Source of the DNA: Thaumasiovibrio sp047250365 | GTDB lineage: Bacteria > Pseudomonadota > Gammaproteobacteria > Enterobacterales > Vibrionaceae | DNA length: 64,000 nucleotides | Reading direction: 5' to 3' | NCBI RefSeq assembly: GCF_047250365.1 | Contig: NZ_JBLBVL010000002.1 | Coordinates: forward strand, 186,001-250,000 | Shown: positions 25,263-35,125 of the stretch, in pieces | Layout of the letters: each line of letters starts with the position of its first letter | Position numbering within the stretch: position 1 is the first letter of the stretch | The notes under the pieces: generated by a model | What the model saw: only the letters and a program-made list of their open reading frames with translations | What the model was told of the DNA's origin: nothing | Database searches by the model: none | Translations under genes and position numbers: made by a program

Positions 25263-27875
25263 TTATAGCTTTTCTGTTAACCATGGAGTAACCGAGTCCA
25301 GTGCTGCAGGCAATGCTGCTGCATCTGTACCACCAGCTTGAGCCATATCTGGACGGCCGCCACCTTTACCCCCCACCTGTTGGGCGACAAAGTTGACGAG
25401 TTCGCCCGCTTTCACTTTCCCAATCAGATCTTTTGTAACACCAGCAATCAAGCCGACTTTATCACCATTCACATTACCCAATACGACAATACCGCTGCCT
25501 AGCTGATTTTTTAACTCATCAACCATGCCACGCAGTGCTTTGTTGTCAGCACCATCCAGTTTCGCAATCAGTGCTTTGGTTCCGTTAATTTCGACGGCTT
25601 GATTAACCAGCCCCGCACCTTCTTGCGCAGCCAGCTTGTCTTTTAATTGTTGGATCTCTTTTTCAAGCGCCTTGCTATGACCAACAAGCGCACTCACTTT
25701 ATCAACCACCGAAGCTTGATCTGACTTAAGCAGGCTTGCAGCGTCGACTAACGCCTGCTCTTGGGCATGCAATGCCTCAATCGCACCCTGACCAGTTACA
25801 GCTTCAATACGACGAATTCCCGCCGCGATACCACCTTCAGAGACAATCTTAAATAGACCGATATCACCCGTATGCTTCGCGTGAATACCACCACAAAGTT
25901 CAGTAGAGAAATGACCCATGCTCAATACACGCACTTCGTCGTCGTATTTCTCACCGAAGAGTGCCATCGCACCTTTTTCCTTCGCTGACTCGATATCCAT
26001 TACAGCAGTATCAATCGAGTGGTTTAGGCGAATCTGCTCGTTAACCACGCGCTCAATTTCACGTAGCTCATTGGCTTTAACACCTTCAAGGTGCGAGAAG
26101 TCAAAACGTAGCCCATCAGCTTTAACCAACGATCCTTTCTGTGCGACATGCTCGCCCAGTAGGTTACGTAGCGCAGAGTGCAGTAAGTGGGTTGCTGAAT
26201 GGTTCAGAGTAATCGCTGCACGACGCTCGGCGTCAACTTGCGCATCAACAACCTGACCGATAACCAATGTTCCAGTTGCCATTTGACCTTGGTGACCAAT
26301 CGCATTACCAAACTTTTGTGTATCTTCGACAGTAAAGCCTGCAATGCTACCCGCGTCACCGCATTGACCACCAGACTCTGCATAGAATGGCGTGTTATCA
26401 AGGATAACAAGACCGCTCTCGCCTTCTGACAGGCACTCGACAACCTCACCATCGCGATATAGGGCGACAACCGTGGCATTGCCTTGTGTTGTTTCGTAGC
26501 CACAGAACTCACTGTCTGCGTCTACTTTAATTGCGCTGTTGTAATCAACACCGAATGATCCTGCCTCACGAGCACGTTGACGCTGTGCCTCCATTGCCGC
26601 TTCAAAACCTGGTTCATCAATAGAGAAACCACGCTCACGGGCAACATCATTGGTTAAATCAGCAGGGAAGCCGTAGGTGTCATAAAGCTTGAAGACAGTT
26701 TCGCCATCCAGCACTTTGCCATCAAGGTTATCAAGTGCATCCGCTAAAATAGCCATACCGCGTTCTAGTGTACGACCAAAGTTGTCTTCTTCGATTTTAA
26801 GCACTTTTTCGACAACGGCTTGCTGCTTCTTCAGCTCTGCACCCGCGGTTCCCATGACAGCAGCCAATGGACCAACCAACTGATAGAAGAATGCCCCTTT
26901 CGCGCCCAACTTATTACCGTGACGCACTGCACGACGAATAATGCGGCGTAACACGTAGCCACGCCCTTCATTAGACGGCATAACGCCATCAACAATTAAG
27001 AACGCACACGAACGAATGTGATCCGCTACCACGCGCAATGATTGATTACTTAAATCTTCGTAACCAATAACGGCCGCAGTTTCTTTAATTAGTGTCTGGA
27101 AGACATCGATTTCATAATTTGAATGTACGCCCTGCATGATCGCGGCAATGCGCTCAATACCCATGCCAGTATCAACCGACGGCTTAGGTAATGGTTCCAT
27201 GGTGCCATCCGCTTGGCGGTTGAACTGCATGAATACGTTGTTCCAGATCTCGATGAAACGGTCGCCGTCTTCTTCAGGTGTTCCAGGACGCCCACCCCAG
27301 ATATGCTCACCGTGATCATAGAAGATCTCGGTACAAGGACCACATGGACCAGTGTCACCCATCTGCCAGAAGTTATCTGATTCAAACGGCTTGCCGCCTT
27401 TCTTATCACCAATTCGGACAATGCGATCGGCTGGAATGCCCATCTCTTTGTTCCAGATGTCAAACGCTTCATCATCGGTCTCGTATACTGTGACCAACAG
27501 ACGTTCTTGTGGCAATTTTAAGGTTTCTGTAAGGAATTCCCAGGCATACTTAATCGCATCTTGCTTGAAATAGTCACCAAAACTGAAGTTACCTAACATC
27601 TCGAAAAAGGTGTGGTGACGAGCGGTAAAACCAACATTCTCAAGATCGTTATGCTTACCACCGGCTCGCACACAGCGTTGTGCCGTCGTTGCTCGTGAAT
27701 AGCTACGTTTTTCTAATCCTAAAAACGTGTCCTTAAACTGGTTCATACCAGCATTGGTAAATAGGAGTGTTGGGTCATCGGCTGGAACCAAAGACGAACT
27801 CTCTACTATTTGGTGTCCTTTGCTTTCAAAGAACTCAAGAAACGCGCGGCGAATCTCGTCTGTGCTCATGTACAT
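25263..27875 (-). CDS. alaS: Alanine-tRNA ligase
   Basis: Charges tRNA-Ala. 870 aa. Class II catalytic part at the N-terminus (FFESKGHQIVESSSLVP, LLFTNAGMNQFKD), an editing domain with zinc ligands in HSATHLLH and LCGGIHAKHTGDIG, and a C-Ala domain ending in KGGGRPDMAQAGG. The frame extends upstream to 27914, but MYMSTDEIRRAF at 27875 is the usual N-terminus and has AGGA seven bases before it. Confidence 0.97.
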   Translation of the reverse strand: MYMSTDEIRRAFLEFFESKGHQIVESSSLVPADDPTLLFTNAGMNQFKDTFLGLEKRSYSRATTAQRCVRAGGKHNDLENVGFTARHHTFFEMLGNFSFGDYFKQDAIKYAWEFLTETLKLPQERLLVTVYETDDEAFDIWNKEMGIPADRIVRIGDKKGGKPFESDNFWQMGDTGPCGPCTEIFYDHGEHIWGGRPGTPEEDGDRFIEIWNNVFMQFNRQADGTMEPLPKPSVDTGMGIERIAAIMQGVHSNYEIDVFQTLIKETAAVIGYEDLSNQSLRVVADHIRSCAFLIVDGVMPSNEGRGYVLRRIIRRAVRHGNKLGAKGAFFYQLVGPLAAVMGTAGAELKKQQAVVEKVLKIEEDNFGRTLERGMAILADALDNLDGKVLDGETVFKLYDTYGFPADLTNDVARERGFSIDEPGFEAAMEAQRQRAREAGSFGVDYNSAIKVDADSEFCGYETTQGNATVVALYRDGEVVECLSEGESGLVILDNTPFYAESGGQCGDAGSIAGFTVEDTQKFGNAIGHQGQMATGTLVIGQVVDAQVDAERRAAITLNHSATHLLHSALRNLLGEHVAQKGSLVKADGLRFDFSHLEGVKANELREIERVVNEQIRLNHSIDTAVMDIESAKEKGAMALFGEKYDDEVRVLSMGHFSTELCGGIHAKHTGDIGLFKIVSEGGIAAGIRRIEAVTGQGAIEALHAQEQALVDAASLLKSDQASVVDKVSALVGHSKALEKEIQQLKDKLAAQEGAGLVNQAVEINGTKALIAKLDGADNKALRGMVDELKNQLGSGIVVLGNVNGDKVGLIAGVTKDLIGKVKAGELVNFVAQQVGGKGGGRPDMAQAGGTDAAALPAALDSVTPWLTEKL

Positions 27876-28281
27876 TGGCAATTCCTGAAAAACGGCAAAT
27901 TTGTTGATCAACAAAGTCGCAGTAAAATTTGTTCAATTTTACCACGACAAAACAATGCCGCTATTGTAAAACAGCCTGCACGAATATAGGAGGGAAAAAA
28001 GCCAGTTTAATGCAATTATTGCCGTTTTAAGGGGATATTTTCTGTAGGTCAGTCTCAATATTTAGCACACAGGTCTGACTCTGACTCGACTTCTGTGCAC
28101 CTAAGTGCACGTTTATAATCGGTCAATTACTTGAAATGCTAAGGTCTATTTACAGGAATTTTCAGGAAAGTAGCAACGGAAAGGACATTACGTTTCACCA
28201 AATTAAAACAGCTTTAGCGCGTAGTTTACCGGTTAAAAACCAAAGCCACGGCACTACAAAACACAGAATCAACATGATATT
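27876..28281. other. Intergenic region between alaS and the recX remnant
   Basis: About 400 bp without a gene. It should carry the alaS promoter. It contains the perfect palindrome GTGCAC-CTAA-GTGCAC at 28095-28110 and short CTGACT repeats near 28070-28085. No open frame here resembles the rest of RecX. Confidence 0.5.
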
Positions 28282-28389
28282 TCATTGAATCTTGCCTGTT
28301 GCTTTGGCAGGCAGTGCAGCTTGTTTGGAATGATCGCGGCGGAATAATAATCCCACCGCTGATTCGTAAGCCGCTTGTTTATTAAGAGG
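28282..28389 (-). pseudogene. recX: Remnant of recX (N-terminal fragment)
   Basis: Directly after the recA stop codon, and in the same frame, the minus strand reads 35 codons to a TGA at 28284-28282. The peptide contains SAVGLLFRRDHSKQ, which resembles the start of RecX (E. coli RAVRILAVRDHSEQ, from memory). There is no start codon, and the remaining three quarters of RecX are missing. RecX limits RecA filament growth and normally lies between recA and alaS, exactly here. I read this as a decayed recX; chance similarity cannot be excluded without a search. Confidence 0.65.
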
Positions 28390-29436
28390 TTAAAACGCCT
28401 TATCTTCCGCAGCATCTGCGTCTTCAGCGACGGCTTCTTCTGCTGGTGTTTTTTGTAGCAAAAGCTCACGCAATTTAACGTCTAGCTCTTCTGCTATGTG
28501 CTTATGCTCTTGTAGATACTTACACACATTCGCTTTACCCTGACCAATCTTATCGCCATTGTAGCTATACCAAGCGCCAGCTTTTTCGACCATTTTGTGT
28601 TTCACACCAAGGTCGATAAGTTCACCATAAAGGTTAATTCCCTGACCATAAAGGATCTGGAATTCAGCTTGTCTAAAGGGGGCTGCCACTTTGTTTTTAA
28701 CCACTTTAACACGCGTTTCGTTACCCACCACTTCATCGCCTTCCTTGATAGCGCCAGTACGACGAATATCAAGACGAACAGAAGCATAGAACTTCAACGC
28801 GTTACCACCTGTGGTGGTTTCAGGGTTACCAAACATAACGCCAATCTTCATACGAATCTGGTTAATGAAGATCATCAAAGTGTTTGAGTTCTTAATATTA
28901 GCAGTTAGTTTACGCATCGCTTGTGACAGCATACGTGCTTGAAGACCCATGTGAGAATCACCCATCTCACCTTCGATTTCTGCTTTTGGCGTTAGTGCAG
29001 CTACGGAGTCGACAATAATCACATCAACAGCACCTGAACGAGTCAGTGCATCTGCAATTTCTAACGCTTGCTCACCCGTATCCGGCTGAGAAACCAGTAA
29101 GTTATCAATGTCCACATTTAGCTTGCGCGCATAGACAGGATCGAGCGCATGTTCCGCATCGATAAAGGCACACGTTTTGCCTTGCTTCTGTGCTTCTGCA
29201 ACCACTTGCAATGTCAAGGTTGTTTTACCTGATGATTCTGGGCCATAGATCTCGACAATTCGCCCGTATGGCAAACCACCAACACCTAACGCAATATCAA
29301 GCGCTAGAGAGCCTGTTGATACCGTTTCGATATCCATGGTACGGTCATCACCCAGACGCATGATCGAGCCTTTACCAAATTGCTTTTCGATTTGGCCCAG
29401 CGCCGCGGCCAGTGCCTTCTGTTTGTTGTCGTCCAT
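28390..29436 (-). CDS. recA: Recombinase RecA
   Basis: Forms filaments on single-stranded DNA, exchanges strands and triggers LexA cleavage. 348 aa. Walker A GPESSGKT at 65-72, LIIVDSVAAL-type Walker B (VDVIIVDSVAALTP), and the L2 loop GNPETTTGGNALKFYAS. Acidic C-terminal tail (EDADAAEDKAF). A LexA box lies 51 bp upstream of the start codon. Confidence 0.98.
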   Translation of the reverse strand: MDDNKQKALAAALGQIEKQFGKGSIMRLGDDRTMDIETVSTGSLALDIALGVGGLPYGRIVEIYGPESSGKTTLTLQVVAEAQKQGKTCAFIDAEHALDPVYARKLNVDIDNLLVSQPDTGEQALEIADALTRSGAVDVIIVDSVAALTPKAEIEGEMGDSHMGLQARMLSQAMRKLTANIKNSNTLMIFINQIRMKIGVMFGNPETTTGGNALKFYASVRLDIRRTGAIKEGDEVVGNETRVKVVKNKVAAPFRQAEFQILYGQGINLYGELIDLGVKHKMVEKAGAWYSYNGDKIGQGKANVCKYLQEHKHIAEELDVKLRELLLQKTPAEEAVAEDADAAEDKAF

Positions 29437-29486
29437 TCGACTCTCCGAAATATGTTAGGAACTAATTTTCCACTTGGCTCAAAGTA

Positions 29487-29506
29487 TACTGTCTATTCAT
29501 ACAGTG
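29487..29506 (-). promoter_or_regulatory. LexA (SOS) box of recA
   Basis: TACTGT-CTATTCAT-ACAGTG, close to the TACTGT-N8-ACAGTA consensus: CTGT at 29489-29492 and ACAG at 29501-29504, eight bases apart. Correctly placed upstream of recA. Confidence 0.92.
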
Positions 29507-29607
29507 TAAACCCCTGTATGATGTTTTGTGAGAAAAATCTCTTCTCTTAATGTACATTTGAGAAAACAATGAGCATTCCAGAAAACCACCCATTATCGTT
29601 TTTACCG

Positions 29608-30102
29608 CTAATGACGCACTTTTAAGCGCTGCTCAATCAGGTTCAGTGCGTGAAGCACAGCTTGTTCACGCACAGCACCACGCTCACCAGCAAAACGGCA
29701 CTGCTCTTGATGTACCCAACCGCTAACGTCATGAACCCCAAACCACACCGTGCCGACAGGTTTATCTTCACTTCCGCCATCTGGCCCTGCAATGCCACTT
29801 ACCGCAATGCCTATATCGGCTTTCGCTTCTCGGCAAGCGCCAGCAGCCATTTCTGCCACCACTGCCGCACTCACTGCGCCGTGATCAGATAAAGTGCCCA
29901 AACTAACACCAAGCATCGCGTGTTTCGCTTCATTGCTATAGGTAACAAACCCCCGCTCAAACCACGCTGAACTTCCCGGGATCTCAGTAATCGCAGCACT
30001 GATTCCGCCGCCAGTGCAAGACTCCGCAGTGGTCAGCGTGACAAAATTTAGTTGCAATAAACGCCCAACACACGCTGCTTGGGCGACGATATCTTTATTC
30101 AT
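29608..30102 (-). CDS. pncC: Nicotinamide-nucleotide amidohydrolase (CinA C-terminal domain)
   Basis: Deamidates NMN to nicotinic acid mononucleotide in pyridine nucleotide recycling. 164 aa, a single CinA_C domain with TTAESCTGGG near residue 25, GSSAWFERGFVTYSNEAKH near 45, and SGIAGPDGGSEDKPVGTVWFG near 105. A TTG at 30111 is an alternative start; ATG at 30102 is preferred, although its GAGGA site is close. Upstream of recA, as in many gammaproteobacteria. Confidence 0.94.
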   Translation of the reverse strand: MNKDIVAQAACVGRLLQLNFVTLTTAESCTGGGISAAITEIPGSSAWFERGFVTYSNEAKHAMLGVSLGTLSDHGAVSAAVVAEMAAGACREAKADIGIAVSGIAGPDGGSEDKPVGTVWFGVHDVSGWVHQEQCRFAGERGAVREQAVLHALNLIEQRLKVRH

Positions 30103-30433
30103 TTTCCTCAACCGCTATCAGTCCTTTGCTTCACTTTAAGCGATTCCCCCCCCCTTCGCCATCCCGATTACCAACCCTGGCTCAATTCATCGCAACCCTG
30201 AGCTATTGTGCTATCAAAAATTGCCCAATCCACTGCAGGTTTGTTATTCTTGCAACCGGCCGTAATTCTGCCCCATCTTTCTATTTGATGTAGCCGCTCT
30301 ATTCTCTGCTATTGGCAAAAACGTCAATCATTGACCTGCAACATTGGCTACGCATGTGTTAACCCCATTGATAATCAGTGGAATAGATTGGAATTTACCC
30401 CTATTCCATAAATCATTGAATCCAAGAAGCAAA
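30103..30433. other. Intergenic region between divergent pncC and mutS
   Basis: 331 bp that must hold both promoters. It contains a run of nine C at 30146-30154 just upstream of pncC. I see no gene, hairpin terminator or clear operator. Confidence 0.5.
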
Positions 30434-33013
30434 ATGACAAAGAAAACCACCACAACTAAAGACTTAAAGAGCTCGCATACCCCGATGATGCAGCAGTACT
30501 TAAGAATAAAGGCTGAGAATCCCGATGTTTTGCTGTTCTATCGTATGGGGGATTTCTATGAGCTATTTTTTGACGATGCTAAACAAGCATCGGACATTCT
30601 AGGCATTTCATTAACCAAACGTGGTAGCGCTAACGGTCAGCCTATTCCCATGGCAGGTGTTCCTTATCATGCAGTCGAAGGCTATCTAGCCAAGCTAGTA
30701 CAGCGTGGTGTGTCGGCGGCCATTTGCGAACAAATTGGCGATCCTGCGACCAGTAAAGGGCCGGTTGAGCGCCAAGTCGTTCGTATCATCACCCCTGGTA
30801 CCATCAGTGATGAAGCGCTGCTAACAGAGCGTCAAGACAACTTGATAGCCGCGGTGTATTACCATAACAATGGCTTTGGGTATGCCACTTTGGATATTAC
30901 CTCAGGGCGCTTTTTACTCAATGAGCCAAACAGCGAAGAGACACTACTTGCCGAATTGCAGCGCACACAACCAGCAGAGTTGCTCTATCCTGAAGACTTT
31001 GAATACCACCATTTGATTAGCGAATTACGCGGTCTGCGTCGACGTCCAGTGTGGGAGTTTGAACGCGATACTGCCCGCACTCAGCTCAACAAGCAATTTG
31101 GTACCAAAGATCTCGTTGGCTTTGGGGTGGAAGGTGCTGAACGTGGTCTCTGTGCCGCGGGCTGCTTGCTTCAATATGTCAAAGATACCCAACGTACTGC
31201 CTTACCGCACATCCGTAGCCTCTCGCTAGAGCGCCGTGATGACTGCGTCATTCTCGACGCCGCTACTCGCCGTAACTTAGAAATCACCCACAACCTAAGT
31301 GGTGGTACAGATAATACCTTAGCGGAAGTGTTGGATTACACAGCAACCCCGATGGGGAGTCGCTTATTAAAACGCTGGCTACACCAACCTGTTCGCCAAC
31401 CAGCAGTATTGAATGGTCGTCTAGACGCTATTGGAGAGTTAAAAGAGAGTGCACTGTTCGCTGAACTTCACCCATTGCTACGCAATATCGGGGATCTTGA
31501 GCGAATTTTGGCTCGCTTAGCGCTGCGATCCGCACGACCGCGCGATCTGGCCCGCATGCGCCATGCTCTGCAGCAACTACCTGAGTTAGCAGTACTGCTG
31601 GAAGGTAATCCGGATCAACGCCTTACTGACTTGGCCACCCATGCTCTGCCGCAGCCAACCCTCTGCTCGCTATTAGAAGACGCGATAATGGAGAACCCGC
31701 CTGTGGTGATCCGCGATGGCGGAGTTATTGCTACAGGGTACAATGCCGAGTTAGATGAATGGCGCGAACTGGCGCAAGGCGCAACGCGTTACCTTGAAGA
31801 GTTAGAGGCGCGAGAAAGAGAGCAGAATGACATCGATACGCTAAAAGTCGGTTACAACAATGTTCATGGCTTCTTTATTCAAGTCAGTCGCGCTCAAAGT
31901 GACCGCGTCCCCGCTCACTACGTTCGTCGTCAAACGCTTAAAAATGCTGAACGTTATATAATCCCAGAACTCAAAGAGCATGAAGACAAAGTTCTAAACT
32001 CAAAATCCAAAGCTCTCGCATTGGAAAAGCAGTTATGGGACGCGCTGTTTGATCATTTATTACCACACCTTGAAGCGTTGCAGAATCTCGCCGCCGCCCT
32101 TGCTGAACTGGATGTACTAGCCAACCTCGCTGAGCGCGCTGATACACTGAACTACTGCCGACCAGACATCGCTGCTAAGAGTGGTATTGCTATTCAAGGC
32201 GGTCGTCACCCTGTGGTTGAGCAAGTCCTTGATGAGCCGTTTATTGCCAATCCGATCAACTTAAGCCCAGAGCGGCGCATGCTGATCATTACCGGTCCAA
32301 ACATGGGGGGGAAATCGACCTATATGCGCCAAACTGCGCTCATCGCACTATTGGCACATGTAGGAAGCTACGTCCCAGCGGAGTCTGCGCAAATTGGGCC
32401 ACTGGATCGTATCTTCACCCGAATTGGCGCGTCAGATGATCTCGCTTCAGGTCGTTCGACCTTTATGGTTGAGATGACAGAAACAGCAAACATTTTGCAC
32501 AATGCGACGAAAGATAGTTTGGTGCTGATGGATGAAATAGGCCGAGGAACCAGTACTTATGATGGCCTATCTCTAGCATGGGCCAGTGCGGAGTGGCTGG
32601 CAGAGAAAATTCAGTCGATGACATTGTTTGCAACGCACTACTTTGAACTCACTGAGCTACCTAACCTAATGACAGGGCTGGCCAACGTTCATCTCGATGC
32701 CGTCGAGCATGGCGATGAAATCGCGTTCATGCACGCCGTACAAGAAGGCGCAGCAAGCAAGTCTTATGGGCTTGCGGTCGCCAGTTTAGCCGGCGTACCA
32801 AAAGGGGTAGTAAGGAATGCAAAGGCCAAATTGCGTGAGTTAGAAACACATCAAGCTCCAACGGCACACCCTACGGAAGCTCGCACCGAAACGCAGCTTT
32901 CTCTTCTACCTGAGCCTAGTGAAGTCGAAAGTCTATTGGCTGCCATTGACCCTGACAACCTCACACCACGCCAAGCGTTAGAAGAGCTCTATCGTCTCAA
33001 AAAGCTCCTATAA
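30434..33013 (+). CDS. mutS: DNA mismatch repair protein MutS
   Basis: Recognises base mismatches and starts methyl-directed repair. 859 aa. The mismatch-wedge motif GDFYELF is at 39-45, the ATPase Walker A GPNMGGKSTYMRQ at about 621, followed by the Walker B region LVLMDEIGRGTSTYDG, then FATHYFELTEL. The frame opens at a TTG at 30344, but MTKKTTTTKD at 30434 is the family-like start. It faces rpoS; a two-way terminator separates them. Confidence 0.97.
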   Translation: MTKKTTTTKDLKSSHTPMMQQYLRIKAENPDVLLFYRMGDFYELFFDDAKQASDILGISLTKRGSANGQPIPMAGVPYHAVEGYLAKLVQRGVSAAICEQIGDPATSKGPVERQVVRIITPGTISDEALLTERQDNLIAAVYYHNNGFGYATLDITSGRFLLNEPNSEETLLAELQRTQPAELLYPEDFEYHHLISELRGLRRRPVWEFERDTARTQLNKQFGTKDLVGFGVEGAERGLCAAGCLLQYVKDTQRTALPHIRSLSLERRDDCVILDAATRRNLEITHNLSGGTDNTLAEVLDYTATPMGSRLLKRWLHQPVRQPAVLNGRLDAIGELKESALFAELHPLLRNIGDLERILARLALRSARPRDLARMRHALQQLPELAVLLEGNPDQRLTDLATHALPQPTLCSLLEDAIMENPPVVIRDGGVIATGYNAELDEWRELAQGATRYLEELEAREREQNDIDTLKVGYNNVHGFFIQVSRAQSDRVPAHYVRRQTLKNAERYIIPELKEHEDKVLNSKSKALALEKQLWDALFDHLLPHLEALQNLAAALAELDVLANLAERADTLNYCRPDIAAKSGIAIQGGRHPVVEQVLDEPFIANPINLSPERRMLIITGPNMGGKSTYMRQTALIALLAHVGSYVPAESAQIGPLDRIFTRIGASDDLASGRSTFMVEMTETANILHNATKDSLVLMDEIGRGTSTYDGLSLAWASAEWLAEKIQSMTLFATHYFELTELPNLMTGLANVHLDAVEHGDEIAFMHAVQEGAASKSYGLAVASLAGVPKGVVRNAKAKLRELETHQAPTAHPTEARTETQLSLLPEPSEVESLLAAIDPDNLTPRQALEELYRLKKLL

Positions 33014-33042
33014 ACCAGCTTTTCGATAGAACAAGAAACAAT

Positions 33043-33070
33043 AAAAAAGGCGCCTAATCGGCGCCTTTTC
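33043..33070. terminator. Bidirectional terminator between mutS and rpoS
   Basis: AAAAGGCGCC / GGCGCCTTTT around a five-base loop, with T-runs on both strands (TTTTCT on plus, six T on minus). Serves both convergent genes. Confidence 0.92.
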
Positions 33071-33086
33071 TCGCAAGATAACAACA

Positions 33087-34073
33087 CTATTGTAAACTTT
33101 CAGCCGTGAACAGCGATTCGATGCTTAGTCCTTGGTGAGTTAACATATCACGCAAGCGACGTAGGCCTTCAACCTGAATTTGACGAACACGTTCTCGGGT
33201 TAAGCCAATTTCTCGCCCCACATCTTCTAATGTTGATGCTTCGTAACCGAGCAGACCAAAACGGCGCGCTAACACTTCACGTTGTTTCGGATTCAGCTCT
33301 TGTAACCACCCAACAATCGAGTGCTTCATATCATCTTCTTGAGTCGAGCCTTCTGGCCCGCCCCCCTTTTCGTCAGGGATAATATCAAGCAGTGCTTTTT
33401 CGCTATCACCGCCAATTGGATTATCAACCGAGCCGACACGTTCGTTTAAGCGCAGCATGCGATTAACATCATCAACCGGTTTATCTAGCTTCTGCGCAAT
33501 TTCTTCTGCTGTTGGCTCATGATCCAATTTCTGCGCCAACTCCCGTGCCGTTCTTAAATAGACATTGAGCTCTTTAACGACATGAATTGGTAAACGAATT
33601 GTGCGGGTTTGATTCATGATGGCACGCTCAATCGTCTGACGTATCCACCATGTCGCGTAAGTTGAAAAGCGAAATCCGCGTTCTGGGTCAAACTTTTCTA
33701 CCGCGCGGATTAAACCAAGATTACCCTCTTCAACCAGATCGAGTAGGGCTAAACCACGATTGCTGTAGCGTCGTGATATTTTCACAACAAGACGTAAGTT
33801 ACTTTCAATCATGCGTTTACGTGCTGCTTCATCGCCTCGCAAAGCGCGTCGAGCATACAATACTTCTTCTTGTGCGGTTAATAACGGCGAGAAACCAATT
33901 TCACTCAAATATAGCTGAGTCGCATCAAGTGCTTTTTGGGTCGCAGCGACGTAGTTCTGATCCTCGCTGTCATCAACAAGGGCCTCTTCTGCTTCGACTT
34001 GATCAGCCCCCAATTCAATATCAGTGATCGTTTCAAAGCAATCGTCTTTCGTCACAGTATTACTCTTGGACAT
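33087..34073 (-). CDS. rpoS: RNA polymerase sigma factor RpoS (sigma-38)
   Basis: Directs stationary-phase and general-stress transcription. 328 aa. Region 1.2/2 includes DATQLYLSEIGFSPLLTAQEE, then NLRLVVKISRRYSNRGLALLDLVEEGNLGL and FSTYATWWIRQTIERA; region 4 has TLEDVGREIGLTRERVRQIQ. GGAGGCGCGCT precedes the ATG. Downstream of nlpD; in relatives the main rpoS promoter lies inside nlpD. Confidence 0.97.
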   Translation of the reverse strand: MSKSNTVTKDDCFETITDIELGADQVEAEEALVDDSEDQNYVAATQKALDATQLYLSEIGFSPLLTAQEEVLYARRALRGDEAARKRMIESNLRLVVKISRRYSNRGLALLDLVEEGNLGLIRAVEKFDPERGFRFSTYATWWIRQTIERAIMNQTRTIRLPIHVVKELNVYLRTARELAQKLDHEPTAEEIAQKLDKPVDDVNRMLRLNERVGSVDNPIGGDSEKALLDIIPDEKGGGPEGSTQEDDMKHSIVGWLQELNPKQREVLARRFGLLGYEASTLEDVGREIGLTRERVRQIQVEGLRRLRDMLTHQGLSIESLFTAESLQ

Positions 34074-34133
34074 AGCGCGCCTCCCATGTGGCTAATAGCA
34101 ACACATCACAGCGAACCAAACCGTAATGATGAC

Positions 34134-35117
34134 TTAGTTAAGGTACCTCATCGGATCCACCGACTTACCTTTATATCTGATCTCAAAATGCAGCATCACA
34201 CTTTGTGCACCAGAACTGCCCATCGTTGCAATTTTCTGACCAGCACTGACCGACTGGTTCTCTTTAACAAGAAGCTTTTCGTTATGAGCATATGCGCTTA
34301 GGTAATCATCGTTATGTTTAATAATGATCAGATTCCCATAACCACGTAATGCATTCCCCGCATACACGACTGTCCCACCAGCAGTGGCACTAATTGTCTG
34401 ACCTCGTTGGCCCGCAATATCGATGCCTTTGTTTCCATTAGCTGTATCGGAGAATTTACTCACCACCCTTCCTTTCGTCGGCCAATGCCACTGTGAAACT
34501 TTTGCAGTATTCGCTGGAGTTTTCGGCTTTGGCTCTGGCTTTGGCTTAACTGGTTCAACCTTGGCCGGAGGGGTGTTTTTGTTAACAACTTGTTTACCTT
34601 CTCCCTGAGAGTACCCTGTTGAATTCTTAGAATCAATAGTTTTCGCGTCGCTTTTATGTGCGCTGGGTATGATTTTGGTAGGTTGCTGTGTTGCCACTTT
34701 TTCGCTAACAGGGCGAGGAGTGACACTTTGCGGCTTAACCTTAACAGGCGCAGACGCTGTAACCACGGGGGCTACAGCAGCACTAACAACAGCGGGAGTG
34801 GAGCCATATTCAGGCGCTACGTAGCGAGGTCGCCATAAACGTAACTTTTGCCCCGGGAATATTGTATGTGGTGGCTCAAGATTGTTAAATTCTATCAAGT
34901 CATTAACATTCCTGTCAGTTATGTATGAAATAAAGTACAGCGTGTCACCCTTATTTACTTCATAATAACTGCCGCGGTAGCTTCCACGCTCCAAGGTTTG
35001 ATAATCCTTGCCATGAGATGTCGATGGTTGATAAAAGGCACAACCAGTTAGCAGGAGCATTCCAACTCCCACTAACGCCACTTGTCTTCTTATTCTTCCT
35101 TTCCCTGCTATTCTCAT
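34134..35117 (-). CDS. nlpD: Murein hydrolase activator NlpD (LysM + M23 lipoprotein)
   Basis: Outer-membrane lipoprotein that activates amidase AmiC during cell separation. 327 aa. Lipobox LLLTGC (Cys26), LysM domain at about 50-95 (YYEVNKGDTLYFISYIT), a Pro/Lys/Thr-rich linker at about 100-205, and a degenerate M23 LytM domain at the C-terminus (GIDIAGQRGQTISATAGGTVVYAG). The M23 zinc ligands are altered, as in other NlpD proteins. Between pcm and rpoS. Confidence 0.95.
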   Translation of the reverse strand: MRIAGKGRIRRQVALVGVGMLLLTGCAFYQPSTSHGKDYQTLERGSYRGSYYEVNKGDTLYFISYITDRNVNDLIEFNNLEPPHTIFPGQKLRLWRPRYVAPEYGSTPAVVSAAVAPVVTASAPVKVKPQSVTPRPVSEKVATQQPTKIIPSAHKSDAKTIDSKNSTGYSQGEGKQVVNKNTPPAKVEPVKPKPEPKPKTPANTAKVSQWHWPTKGRVVSKFSDTANGNKGIDIAGQRGQTISATAGGTVVYAGNALRGYGNLIIIKHNDDYLSAYAHNEKLLVKENQSVSAGQKIATMGSSGAQSVMLHFEIRYKGKSVDPMRYLN

Positions 35118-35125
35118 CGTCGCTG

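Noticed and set aside
28269..28469. 66-codon open frame on the minus strand across the recA end
   Set aside because: It overlaps recA in another frame and shows no homology; the recX-like peptide is in a different frame.
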